Assembly (NCBI GenBank): GCA_017511185.1
Contig: JAFWLF010000107.1
Location: 62,001 to 126,000 of the forward strand
Length of the DNA stretch: 64,000 nucleotides
Source of the DNA: RGIG5612 sp017511185
Lineage (GTDB): Bacteria > Bacillota > Clostridia > Lachnospirales > Lachnospiraceae
Direction: 5' to 3'
Under the pieces are notes generated by a model. That model had not been told where the DNA came from, did not search any database, and worked only from the letters and a program-made list of their open reading frames with translations. The stretch's first letter is position 1, and every line of letters begins with the position of its first letter. Made by a program: the position numbers and the translations under genes. This document shows, one piece after another, positions 32,983 to 41,530 of this stretch.

Positions 32983-34962
32983 ATGGCTAGAATCGGAGTA
33001 TTTATCTGCCACTGCGGAACCAATATCGCATCGGTCGTTGATGTGGAGAAGGTGGCAGAATCTGCAAAAACAATGCCGGGTGTCGTATTTGCAACAACTT
33101 ACAAATACATGTGTTCTGAACCTGGCCAGGCAATGATCAAGGAATCGATCGAACAGTACAATCTGGACCGGATCGTGATCGGTTCCTGTTCTCCGCGTAT
33201 GCATGAGCTGACTTTCCGCAAAATGCTGAAGGGAACGAAGATCAATCCATATATGCTGGAGATTGCAAATCTGAGAGAACAGTGCGCATGGGTCCACACA
33301 GACCGGGAGAAGGCAACTGAAAAAGCCATTGGTCTTGTGCAGATGAGTGTGGCAAAAGTTGCCAACAATAAACCGCTTACTACCAGCACGATCCCAATCA
33401 CAAAAAGAGCTTTGGTTATCGGCGGAGGCATCGCAGGCATGCAGGCAGCATTGGATATTGCTGACTGTGGATTTGATGTAACGATCGTGGAAAAGGAGCC
33501 ATCCATCGGCGGACATATGGTCATGCTGGATAAGACATTCCCAACGATGGACTGCTCAGCATGTATTTCCACTCCGAAGATGGTGGAATGCAACGCACAT
33601 CCGAACATCACATTAAAGACATCTTGCGAAGTAGAAAAAGTCAGTGGTTATGTGGGTAATTTTGAAGTCACGATCAAAGAAAAGGCAAAATATGTCAATC
33701 ATGATCTTTGTACCGGATGCGGTCTCTGCCAGACAAAGTGCCCGACCAAAGTCACCAGCGAATTTGATCAGGGCTTAAGCAAACGAAGTGCGATCTATAT
33801 TCCGTTTGCGCAGGCTGTCCCGTCAAAACCAGTTATTGATCCATCGGCATGTCTGAAATTGACGAAAGATAAATGCGGAATCTGTGAAAAGGTCTGTCCG
33901 ATCGGCGCAATCGATTATAAAGATGAAGTCCGCTATACGACCGAAGAATACGGAGCTATCGTCATCGCTACCGGGTATGAACTGGTTGACTGGGCATCGA
34001 TGTATCCGGAATACGGCGGAGGCAAATATAAAGATGTGATAACTGGCCTGCAGTTTGAACGACTGGTCAATGCATCCGGCCCGACGGAAGGACATATTGT
34101 TCGTCCATCTGATGGCAAAGAACCAAAGGATGTTGTGATCGTAAAATGTGTCGGCAGCCGTGATCCGAAAAAGGGTAAGAGCTACTGCAGCCGCGCCTGC
34201 TGTATGTACAGCGCAAAACATGCTCATCAGATCCTGGATAAGATCCCGAATTCCCGTGTTTACATCTTCTATATGGATGTCCGGACTCCGGGAAAAGGAT
34301 ATGAAGAGTTTTATGATAATACACGCCGTGACGGAGCACAGTATATTCGCGGACGTGTATCCAAGATTTATAAAGAAGGATCAAAACTGATCGTTCGTGG
34401 TGAAGATTCCCTGATCGGAAAACCAGTTACTGTAGAAGCAGATATGGTGATCCTGGCGACTGCCATGGAGCCGTCGCCAACTGTAGCGGACGTTGCAAAT
34501 AAACTGGGTATTGCCATTGATGCTGACCGCTGGGTAACAGAAGCCCATCCAAAGCTGCGTCCTGTAGAGACCCAGACCAATGGTATTTATCTTTGCGGTA
34601 CATGTCAGGGACCGAAGGATATTCCGGATACCGTTGCCCAGGGAAGTGCAGCTGCAGCAAAAGTTGCGGCACTGCTTTGCCATGATGAGATGGAAACATC
34701 CCCAATGATCTCTTATGTAGATCCAAACAAGTGCTCCGGATGCGGATTCTGTGAAGGAGTTTGTCCGTATAAAGCAATTACTATGGTGGAATATGCCGGA
34801 AGGGACGGAAACCGCAGAGTAACTAAGATCGTCGCTCAAGTCAATGAAGGACTTTGCCAGGGCTGCGGATGCTGTAACGCAATCTGCAGGACAGGCTGCA
34901 TTGACCTGAAAGGATTCACGAATGATCAGATCTTGAAGGAGGTGGATGCACTGTGTCTGTAA
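32983..34962 (+). CDS. hdrA: Heterodisulfide reductase subunit A homolog (bifurcating FAD protein)
   Basis: 659 residues. An N-terminal domain with HCGTNIASVVDVE is followed by an FAD domain (RALVIGGGIAGMQAAL, about residue 140), the HdrA signature TFPTMDCSACISTPKM, and four ferredoxin motifs: CTGCGLCQTKC, CGICEKVC, CSGCGFCEGVC and CQGCGCCNAIC. HdrA is the site of flavin-based electron bifurcation, splitting electron pairs between ferredoxin and a higher-potential acceptor. In HdrABC-Flx complexes NAD(H) replaces H2 as donor. It overlaps flxD by 10 bases. Confidence 0.93.
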   Translation: MARIGVFICHCGTNIASVVDVEKVAESAKTMPGVVFATTYKYMCSEPGQAMIKESIEQYNLDRIVIGSCSPRMHELTFRKMLKGTKINPYMLEIANLREQCAWVHTDREKATEKAIGLVQMSVAKVANNKPLTTSTIPITKRALVIGGGIAGMQAALDIADCGFDVTIVEKEPSIGGHMVMLDKTFPTMDCSACISTPKMVECNAHPNITLKTSCEVEKVSGYVGNFEVTIKEKAKYVNHDLCTGCGLCQTKCPTKVTSEFDQGLSKRSAIYIPFAQAVPSKPVIDPSACLKLTKDKCGICEKVCPIGAIDYKDEVRYTTEEYGAIVIATGYELVDWASMYPEYGGGKYKDVITGLQFERLVNASGPTEGHIVRPSDGKEPKDVVIVKCVGSRDPKKGKSYCSRACCMYSAKHAHQILDKIPNSRVYIFYMDVRTPGKGYEEFYDNTRRDGAQYIRGRVSKIYKEGSKLIVRGEDSLIGKPVTVEADMVILATAMEPSPTVADVANKLGIAIDADRWVTEAHPKLRPVETQTNGIYLCGTCQGPKDIPDTVAQGSAAAAKVAALLCHDEMETSPMISYVDPNKCSGCGFCEGVCPYKAITMVEYAGRDGNRRVTKIVAQVNEGLCQGCGCCNAICRTGCIDLKGFTNDQILKEVDALCL

Positions 34963-35420
34963 AGAAAGATAACAATTGGGAGCCAGTCATACTGGCATTC
35001 TGCTGCAACTGGTGCACCTATACCGGCGCAGACCTTGCTGGACTGAACCGGATGAAATATCCGGAAAATGTCCGCGTTATCCGCGTCCCATGTTCCTCTC
35101 GTGTCAATCCGCAGTTTATCATTCGTGCGTTCCAGAAAGGGGCGGACGGAGTGCTGGTTTGCGGATGTCATCCGGGAGACTGCCATTATGCAACCGGAAA
35201 TTACTATACAAGAAGACGTTTTATGCTGATGAAACGTCTCCTGGAATATAACGGGATCGATCCAAAACGGTTCCAAGCTAAATGGATCAGTGGAAGTGAA
35301 GCAGCAAAATTCCGTGATACTGTGATTCAGGTAAGTGCAGAAATTAAAGCACTGGGTCCGAATACTAAATTTGTCGGAACATATGCACCACAGACAGCGA
35401 CGGAAGGAGGGCAGGAGTGA
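34953..35420 (+). CDS. flxD: FlxD (MvhD-like) electron-transfer subunit
   Basis: 155 residues starting at GTG behind AAGGAGGTGG, overlapping hdrA. It has the MvhD signature: LAFCCNWCTYTGADLAG, VIRVPCSSRVNP and VLVCGCHPGDCHY, whose Cys residues bind a [2Fe-2S] cluster. MvhD/FlxD links the electron-input module to HdrA. Its position between hdrA and flxC matches the HdrABC-FlxABCD clusters described in other anaerobes. Confidence 0.92.
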   Translation: MSVKKDNNWEPVILAFCCNWCTYTGADLAGLNRMKYPENVRVIRVPCSSRVNPQFIIRAFQKGADGVLVCGCHPGDCHYATGNYYTRRRFMLMKRLLEYNGIDPKRFQAKWISGSEAAKFRDTVIQVSAEIKALGPNTKFVGTYAPQTATEGGQE

Positions 35421-36268
35421 TGGCTTATACAAAAGAACAGATTCAGGATATGATCCGTCAGGAAGCAAAAAAAGCCCTTGCTTCTGGAGAGGTCAGCGCT
35501 ATTGTTGGCTGGACAAGCACGCGTTTTGCAGATAAGACAAAACCGTGCTTCGCCGAGACAGAAGCAGAATGTGATCTGCTGGTCTGGAATGAGTATTGTG
35601 TTAACGGAACAGCAAAATATGCGCTGGATGACCGTTATCCGGAAAAGAAACTGGCCATAATAGCTAGAGGCTGTGACAGCAGAGCTATTAACCGTCTGAT
35701 CCAGGATAAACAAGTTAAAAGAGAAAACCTATATATTATCGGCGTTCCATGTGATGGAAAAGAAAACCCGATCTGTAAAGAATGCCAGCATAAGAATCCA
35801 CTGACATTTGATGTGCTGGTCGGGGAGGAAGTTGAAGAGCAGATCAATGCAGATCGTTTTGCTGAAGTGCTTGCATTTGAAAAACTGACACCGGATGAAC
35901 GTTATGAGTATTGGGCAAAACAATATGACAAATGTATCCATTGCTATGCATGCAGGAATGCCTGCCCGGCTTGTAACTGTATCGAATGCTACGCGGACCA
36001 GTACCGGACCGGATGGCAGGGAAAAGCTGCAGACAGAGAGCAGAATCAAGTTTATGGCCTGACAAGAGTCTTCCATGTGGGAGACCGGTGCATTGAATGT
36101 GGAGAATGTGAACGTGTCTGCCCGATGGATCTTCCGATCATGCGCCAGACAAGAAAAATGCTGAAAGATATCAATGATCTGTTTGGCGATTATGAATGTG
36201 GCATGCCGAATGATTCGAAACCGGTTCTGGGTGAATATAAGCTGGAAGACCCGGATGAGTTTATGTAG
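35420..36268 (+). CDS. flxC: FlxC-like Fe-S protein
   Basis: 282 residues from ATG 35420, with a one-base overlap with the flxD stop. The N-terminal part has repeated redox-type Cys (IARGCDSRAIN, IGVPCDGKENPICKECQ). The C-terminal half has CIHCYACRNACPACNCIEC and CIECGECERVCPMDL, i.e. two [4Fe-4S] sites plus extra Cys. In Flx clusters this subunit relays electrons between the FAD/NAD subunit and HdrA. Naming follows gene order and layout; letters differ between authors. Confidence 0.82.
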   Translation: MAYTKEQIQDMIRQEAKKALASGEVSAIVGWTSTRFADKTKPCFAETEAECDLLVWNEYCVNGTAKYALDDRYPEKKLAIIARGCDSRAINRLIQDKQVKRENLYIIGVPCDGKENPICKECQHKNPLTFDVLVGEEVEEQINADRFAEVLAFEKLTPDERYEYWAKQYDKCIHCYACRNACPACNCIECYADQYRTGWQGKAADREQNQVYGLTRVFHVGDRCIECGECERVCPMDLPIMRQTRKMLKDINDLFGDYECGMPNDSKPVLGEYKLEDPDEFM

Positions 36269-36280
36269 GAGGTGAGAGAT

Positions 36281-37414
36281 ATGATTTTAGCAAAAAAAGA
36301 TCTCGACCAGGCACTGAAGATCCTTAGCCAGGATGCTGTCGTTTTTGCTCCGCTGATCACACTGATCGAAGATAAAAGTCAGATCGATCAGCCGGCTTTT
36401 GAAAAGAAATTCATGCCATATCATGAAGGAGCTGCAGTAGGATTGGATAACTTTAATACGGTAAAACCTCCGAAAGATGTTCTGTTTCCTAATGTGGAGA
36501 AACTGTATAAATACAAAACCGGTGAAGGAGCATATATTGAAGAGATCGTTCCAGAAGATAAACCGAAGATCCTTTTCGGTATCCGTCCATGTGATATGCG
36601 CAGTATTGATTCCATGGATAAAGTCTTCTTTACTAAAGAATATGTGGATTCCTACTATGCAAAAAGAAGAGAACTGGTAACGATCGTGGCTATGGGTTGT
36701 ATGGATACCCAGCGGACATGCTTCTGTGATTCCATGGGGCTAGATCCGACCTATGCACCTACGGCGGATGTAATGATGAATGTAACCAAGTCAACCAAGA
36801 CCAAAGCCTGTCCCGTAACAGGATGTACGATCCCGGAAGATGACGGCAGTTATATCCTGGAAGCATTGACAGAGAAAGGAAAGAATCTTTTAGATAAAAT
36901 AGCTTCAATCTGTACGGAAAATGGAGCAGAAGAAGCTGTAAGAGATGTATCCTGTTCTTTGAAGATAGAAAAAGACCCGGAATTAGATAAAAAGCTCTCC
37001 AAAATGTTTGAGCATCCAATCTGGGATAAGATCACAAAAGGATGTATTGGATGCGGGACATGTACGTTTGTCTGCCCGACCTGTTATTGCTTTGATATTG
37101 ATAATGAAAACTATGGTGCAGAAGGATGTAAATATCGCTGCTGGGATTCCTGCATGTTTTCCGATTATACCAGAATGGCCGGCGGGGCTAATCCGCGTCC
37201 GACCAAAAAGGAACGTCTGCGCAACCGTTATATGCATAAGCTCAGTTATTTTAACGAGCGTTATGGCGAGACGCTTTGTGTAGGATGCGGCAGATGTATT
37301 GAGAATTGTCCGGCACATCTGGATATTTCCGAATTTATTGAAAAAGCAAGCAAAGTGGATGCTGATGCCAAAGAGTACAGCGAAGCAGACTTTGCAGGAA
37401 AGGAGGTTCGGTAA
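36281..37414 (+). CDS. flxB: FlxB-like dicluster Fe-S protein (AsrA/hydrogenase-beta-like)
   Basis: 377 residues from ATG 36281, well placed after AGGAGG at 36267-36272. The N-terminal domain (FGIRPCDMRSIDSMDKVF, then CMDTQRTCFCDSMG) and the C-terminal ferredoxin motifs CIGCGTCTFVCPTCYCFD (about 251) and CVGCGRCIENCP (about 334) match the anaerobic sulfite reductase A/hydrogenase beta family that makes up FlxB. It overlaps flxA by one base and works as electron carrier next to it. Confidence 0.86.
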   Translation: MILAKKDLDQALKILSQDAVVFAPLITLIEDKSQIDQPAFEKKFMPYHEGAAVGLDNFNTVKPPKDVLFPNVEKLYKYKTGEGAYIEEIVPEDKPKILFGIRPCDMRSIDSMDKVFFTKEYVDSYYAKRRELVTIVAMGCMDTQRTCFCDSMGLDPTYAPTADVMMNVTKSTKTKACPVTGCTIPEDDGSYILEALTEKGKNLLDKIASICTENGAEEAVRDVSCSLKIEKDPELDKKLSKMFEHPIWDKITKGCIGCGTCTFVCPTCYCFDIDNENYGAEGCKYRCWDSCMFSDYTRMAGGANPRPTKKERLRNRYMHKLSYFNERYGETLCVGCGRCIENCPAHLDISEFIEKASKVDADAKEYSEADFAGKEVR

Positions 37415-38259
37415 TGGCAGTTGATCATGAATGTTCCTGTAATAAGAATCCATTGCTGCCGTCTCTGTGTAAGGTCATCGATGTGAAACAGGAGACCCCT
37501 GATGTGCAGACCTATACGATCCAAACGCTGGATGGCAAAAAACCGTTTTCCCCGCTTCCGGGTCAGCTGGCAATGGTTAGCCTTTTAGGCGTTGGAGAAG
37601 CGATGTTCTCTATTACTGCACAGGGCGATGATTATATCCAGAGTTCCATTAAGCGAACCGGCCTTTTGACGGAAGCTTTTCATGAAATGCAGCCGGGACA
37701 GGAGATCGGAGTCAGGGGACCATATGGAAATCATTTTCCGATCGAGGATCTGAAAGGAAAAGATATCCTGTTTATCGGAGGCGGTATTGGTATCGCGCCA
37801 GTCCGGTCTATGATTCGTTATGCATTTGAACACAGAGATGAGTTCGGACATCTGGATATTCTGTATGGAGCCAGGTCGAAAAGCGATATCTGTTTTAAAG
37901 AAGATGTCCTGGAGAAATGGCCGAAAGAAAAAGATACAAATGTCTATGTAACGACAGACGTTCCTTCTGATGACTGGGATGGACATGTTGGATTTGTGCC
38001 TTCCTACATTGAAGAAGTTGGATTTAAACCAGAAGGAAAGAAAGTCGTTCTCTGCGGACCGCCGATCATGATCAAGCTGAGCAGTGAGAGCCTTCTGAAA
38101 ATGGGATTTCAGAAGGAAGATGTTGTAACTACTCTCGAGCTTCGTATGAAATGCGGAATCGGTAAATGCGGCAGATGCAATATAGGCAGCAAATTTGTCT
38201 GTCTGGACGGCCCGGTATTTACCCTTGCAGAGCTGGATGAACTTCCAGATGAAAAATAA
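37414..38259 (+). CDS. flxA: FlxA, FAD/NAD(P)-binding reductase subunit
   Basis: 281 residues. An FAD-binding barrel (LPGQLAMVSLLG, about 50) is followed by an NAD-binding Rossmann domain starting DILFIGGGIGIAPVRSMIR (about 110) with VVLCGPPIMIK, and a C-terminal [2Fe-2S] motif MKCGIGKCGRCNIGSKFVC near 247, as in PyrK-type reductases. FlxA oxidises or reduces NAD(P)H for the bifurcating complex. It ends the athL-flxA operon; a short gap and a separate promoter follow. Confidence 0.92.
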   Translation: MAVDHECSCNKNPLLPSLCKVIDVKQETPDVQTYTIQTLDGKKPFSPLPGQLAMVSLLGVGEAMFSITAQGDDYIQSSIKRTGLLTEAFHEMQPGQEIGVRGPYGNHFPIEDLKGKDILFIGGGIGIAPVRSMIRYAFEHRDEFGHLDILYGARSKSDICFKEDVLEKWPKEKDTNVYVTTDVPSDDWDGHVGFVPSYIEEVGFKPEGKKVVLCGPPIMIKLSSESLLKMGFQKEDVVTTLELRMKCGIGKCGRCNIGSKFVCLDGPVFTLAELDELPDEK

Positions 38260-38300
38260 TCGGCATTAAGAGAAAAAAAACATATATTTGCACATACTTG

Positions 38301-38309
38301 TGTTATAAT
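38301..38309 (+). promoter_or_regulatory. Extended -10 promoter of the UbiA cluster
   Basis: TGTTATAAT combines a TG extension with TATAAT (38304-38309), about 30 bases ahead of the small membrane protein gene. No good -35 is seen at the standard spacing. Confidence 0.5.
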
Positions 38310-38338
38310 AAGATCACTCATAACAGGAGGAAAAAAAT

Positions 38339-38551
38339 ATGAAGGGACTTATCAAATTAGGTTTATTAGCAGGTGCTGCTTACGGTGGATACTATTTATA
38401 CAAAAAGTATTTAAAACAGCCGGACAAAGCAGAGAACTTTGACGATCTGTCCGATGCAGGTTTTGATTATGATGATACTGCTGCAAAAGAAGAAAGCTTT
38501 GCAGATAAGATCAAAGCAGCTGCAGGAAGACAGCTGGACCGCATTAAATAA
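38339..38551 (+). CDS. Small N-terminally anchored protein, unknown
   Basis: 70 residues behind ACAGGAGG. The first 24 residues (MKGLIKLGLLAGAAYGGYYLYKKY) make a short membrane anchor with no lipobox, followed by an acidic, soluble tail. It resembles YtxH-like or DUF-type small envelope proteins but I cannot assign a family. It precedes the UbiA gene by 20 bases and may be co-transcribed with it. Confidence 0.65.
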   Translation: MKGLIKLGLLAGAAYGGYYLYKKYLKQPDKAENFDDLSDAGFDYDDTAAKEESFADKIKAAAGRQLDRIK

Positions 38552-38571
38552 GCAAATTCCGGAAATTCAAA

Positions 38572-39621
38572 GTGAGCAAAGTTAAATTTTGGTTTTTTAA
38601 CGCAAGACCGGTGTCATTGCCGCAAAGCATGATGCCGGCTCTTGTTGCCGCTTTTCTGGCGACAAAGTATTCAGACTTTAAATGGTATCTGGCATTGATC
38701 TCCCTGATCGGAGTTGCCTTTGCCCATTTGAGTCTGAATTTATTTGACGATTTTTTTGATTACAGGAATGCACAGCAGGGGGACAGGAGTGCACTGGCAA
38801 GAGAGGGGTTTCGTGCACAGACCGTGAAATGTCCGTATTTACAGGATGGGACAGTTACACCAAAACAATGGATCTTTGTTTCCTGCCTGTTTGGGTTGAT
38901 CGCGTGCTGCTTTGGCGTGCCGGTTCTGATCCTTCGGGGGATCCGGATCTTTTATATCGTTCTTGGCGTTGCCGTTTTGGGCATTTTTTATTCCGCCCCG
39001 CCATTGAAACTTGGCTATCATGGACTGGGCGAGATCATTATTGGTTTGATTTTCGGACCAGCATTGGGAATAGGTATGAGTATTGCGGCAAGCGGGGAAT
39101 TTCATGCCAGTGAAGTTATGGTTTCCTGTGCGATCGGTCTGCTTGTAATTAATATCCTGTTTGTGCATTCAATCATGGATTATGCTGCTGACCAAAAGGC
39201 CGGAAAGAAAACCCTTGCCGCACTTGTCAGCCCGCGTAAACGATCTGAAGAAAACGGATTAGTTAATACATCAAACGGACCTTATGTGACATTGGCACTG
39301 GTTAACTTTATCCCTTATATTCTGGTCATGACGGCTTTCTTTCTGCATTGGATCTCTGCTTACTTTCTGGTAGTCCTTTTAGCTTTGCCTTGGTCGATCG
39401 CGCTTTTTTCTTCTATGCTGCAGTTTCGGAAAGATCCGTTTGGAAAAGCAGAAAAGAAATGGTGGTACGGAAGGTTTGCACACTGGGAAGAAATACTGGG
39501 AGCTGGTATTGATTGGTTTATGCTTCGATGGTATCTTGCCCAAAAGATCAGTACCGTTTTTTCAATTATGTGTATTCTTGCATCTCTTGCTGATATGATC
39601 ACAAAAATGACCCAATTATAA
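38572..39621 (+). CDS. UbiA-family prenyltransferase
   Basis: 349 residues starting at GTG, with about eight to nine membrane helices. Both Asp-rich motifs of the UbiA superfamily are present: LNLFDDFFDYRN (about residue 63) and IMDYAADQKAGKKT (about 203). The N-terminal FNARPVSLPQSMMPALVA resembles MenA. UbiA enzymes attach a polyprenyl chain to an aromatic or other acceptor in the membrane. No menaquinone or ubiquinone head-group genes are visible in the window, so the acceptor is unknown. The polyprenyl synthase at 30310 could supply its donor; a radical SAM gene follows four bases later. Confidence 0.86.
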   Translation: MSKVKFWFFNARPVSLPQSMMPALVAAFLATKYSDFKWYLALISLIGVAFAHLSLNLFDDFFDYRNAQQGDRSALAREGFRAQTVKCPYLQDGTVTPKQWIFVSCLFGLIACCFGVPVLILRGIRIFYIVLGVAVLGIFYSAPPLKLGYHGLGEIIIGLIFGPALGIGMSIAASGEFHASEVMVSCAIGLLVINILFVHSIMDYAADQKAGKKTLAALVSPRKRSEENGLVNTSNGPYVTLALVNFIPYILVMTAFFLHWISAYFLVVLLALPWSIALFSSMLQFRKDPFGKAEKKWWYGRFAHWEEILGAGIDWFMLRWYLAQKISTVFSIMCILASLADMITKMTQL

Positions 39622-39625
39622 ACAG

Positions 39626-40555
39626 ATGAAACTGACACAGCTGATTTATTTACCATTCTGGTATCTGAAAAATGTAATATTCAAAAAACACGGACCTCTG
39701 CAAACGGTCCTTTTCATCACGGACTATTGTAATTTGCGCTGTAAGCATTGTTTTGAAATGGGGCATGCCTGCACAATGCAGAAGTCCTATGAAAAGATTA
39801 AAGAAGAACTGCAGGACTGCTACCGGATGGGAAGCAGGATCGTGGATTTTGAAGGCGGAGAACCAACACTGTGGCGGGAAAAAGATGAACAAACCGGAAA
39901 AGTACGGGATGTCAATGATCTGATCGATCTGGCAAAAGAAATCGGATTCTTTTCCTGTACGGTTACCACTAACGCGCAAACTGATTTTTCCTGGGTAAAA
40001 GCAGATCTGATCTGGATGAGCCTGGATGGATACAAAGAATATCATGATGCAGTCAGAGGAGAAGGGGCATTTGAAAAACTGGATCATAATGCCCGGATCT
40101 ATGCGGAAAAGAATGGCTCACAAAAATTAAGTGCGAATATTGCGATCAATAAGATCAATCGGGACTCGGTTGCAGATACCCTTCGCTATGTGAAAGAGTC
40201 TCCTTTTATTCAAAGTATTGCTGTTAATTTTCATACTCCATATCCGGGCACAGAAGAAGTGATGCTTTCACATGAGGAAAAGTGCAAGGTGATCGATGAG
40301 GTAATTGCACTCAAAAAACAGCATTATCCGATCCAGAACAGTATCAGCGGATTAAAGATGATGAAGATCCGGGGATTCAAAAAGAACTGCTGGGTCAGTA
40401 ACTTTATTATTACAGACGGAACGCGCTTCAAAACCTGCCCGGGCGAAACGCTGGGAATCTGTGATGGCTGTGGCTTTTGTATGGCAGGAGAGATGTATTG
40501 TGTGATGCATCTGAAGATTGATACACTTCTGTCAGGAATGAAACTGCGCTTATAA
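39626..40555 (+). CDS. Radical SAM protein linked to UbiA
   Basis: 309 residues. The radical SAM cluster motif CNLRCKHC (Cys 35, 39, 42) is followed by VDFEGGEPTLW, the GGE SAM-binding motif, near 74. The C terminus is Cys-rich (TCPGE..., GICDGCGFC, YC), which could bind an auxiliary cluster. The reaction cannot be inferred. Its start lies four bases after the UbiA stop, and the DUF445 gene follows 12 bases later, so the three form one transcription unit. A role in modifying a prenylated lipid is possible but unproven. Confidence 0.83.
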   Translation: MKLTQLIYLPFWYLKNVIFKKHGPLQTVLFITDYCNLRCKHCFEMGHACTMQKSYEKIKEELQDCYRMGSRIVDFEGGEPTLWREKDEQTGKVRDVNDLIDLAKEIGFFSCTVTTNAQTDFSWVKADLIWMSLDGYKEYHDAVRGEGAFEKLDHNARIYAEKNGSQKLSANIAINKINRDSVADTLRYVKESPFIQSIAVNFHTPYPGTEEVMLSHEEKCKVIDEVIALKKQHYPIQNSISGLKMMKIRGFKKNCWVSNFIITDGTRFKTCPGETLGICDGCGFCMAGEMYCVMHLKIDTLLSGMKLRL

Positions 40556-40567
40556 GGATATAGACAT

Positions 40568-41446
40568 ATGCTTTTAACGATCCTGCATTATCTGGGAGGC
40601 CCGGTGATCGGAGCTATCATCGGGGCATTCACCAATTATATCGCAATCAAAATGCTGTTCCGGCCGCTGAAAGAAAAGCGGATCGGGCGTTTTAAAGTTC
40701 CGTTTACACCTGGTGTCATTCCAAAACATCAGGAGGAACTGGCAGGGGCTCTTTCTAAAACTGTATATCAGAATTTTTTTACGAATAATGACATCGAAGG
40801 AATTTTCCTTTCGGAAGAAATGGAAGATCTTTTTGTGGACAAATTATATTTCTTACTTAGTGATATTGAACTGAGCAAGGTGAGTGAGGCACTGGATGAA
40901 GATGCAAAATTAAAGATCAAGGAATCTGTTTATAACAAGATCCATAATGTCATTCTGCATTCTAATATTTCAGGCGTTGTGGCAGATCAAGCGGATAAAA
41001 TCATTCATTCGAAAGTCAAGGGGGGAAGTCTTGCAGGCCGTCTTCTGAATGACAACATTACCTCCCGCCTTTCCGCCTTAATAGGAAATGAAGTTGCATC
41101 CTACATTAGAGAACATGATCTGGAGATCCTTCTGCCGATTCTGGAACAGCAGAAAGAAGAACTGAAAGAAGCGAATACAGGAATAATCCTTCAGGATATT
41201 GGAGCAGACAAGGAAAAGGTCTGTGCTGTATTAAAACATGGGTATCGCAGCTTCATGGCAAATGCCAAGGCAACGATAGCGGAGACGTTTCATATCAAAG
41301 AATTCATATATCAGAAAATTATGGATCTGAATCCTGCTGATATTGAGCGGCTGGTAAATGAAGCTATCAAGCGGGAAATGAATTATCTAGTCTATCTGGG
41401 AGCTTTATTAGGCTTTCTGATCGGTATTATCAATATCTTTATTTAA
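40568..41446 (+). CDS. DUF445-family membrane protein
   Basis: 292 residues. An N-terminal membrane segment with GGPVIGAIIGAFTNYIAIKMLFRPLK is followed by PFTPGVIPKHQEELAGALSK, a signature of DUF445 (YheB-like) proteins, a long helical region, and a C-terminal membrane helix (YLVYLGALLGFLIGIINIF). Function unknown. It closes the UbiA/radical SAM unit. Confidence 0.85.
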   Translation: MLLTILHYLGGPVIGAIIGAFTNYIAIKMLFRPLKEKRIGRFKVPFTPGVIPKHQEELAGALSKTVYQNFFTNNDIEGIFLSEEMEDLFVDKLYFLLSDIELSKVSEALDEDAKLKIKESVYNKIHNVILHSNISGVVADQADKIIHSKVKGGSLAGRLLNDNITSRLSALIGNEVASYIREHDLEILLPILEQQKEELKEANTGIILQDIGADKEKVCAVLKHGYRSFMANAKATIAETFHIKEFIYQKIMDLNPADIERLVNEAIKREMNYLVYLGALLGFLIGIINIFI

Positions 41447-41530
41447 TATTTAAGATTTCCCAGTAAAATAGTTATATTTTTTATGCATTCTTTCTATTTT
41501 TATGCAATTTTTTTGTGGTAAAATAACAAT

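Noticed and set aside
31456..38259. Hdr genes as evidence of methanogenesis or dissimilatory sulfite reduction
   Set aside because: The flanking genes and codon style are clostridial; there are no mcr, dsr or coenzyme M/B genes in the window, and HdrABC-Flx clusters occur in many other anaerobes.
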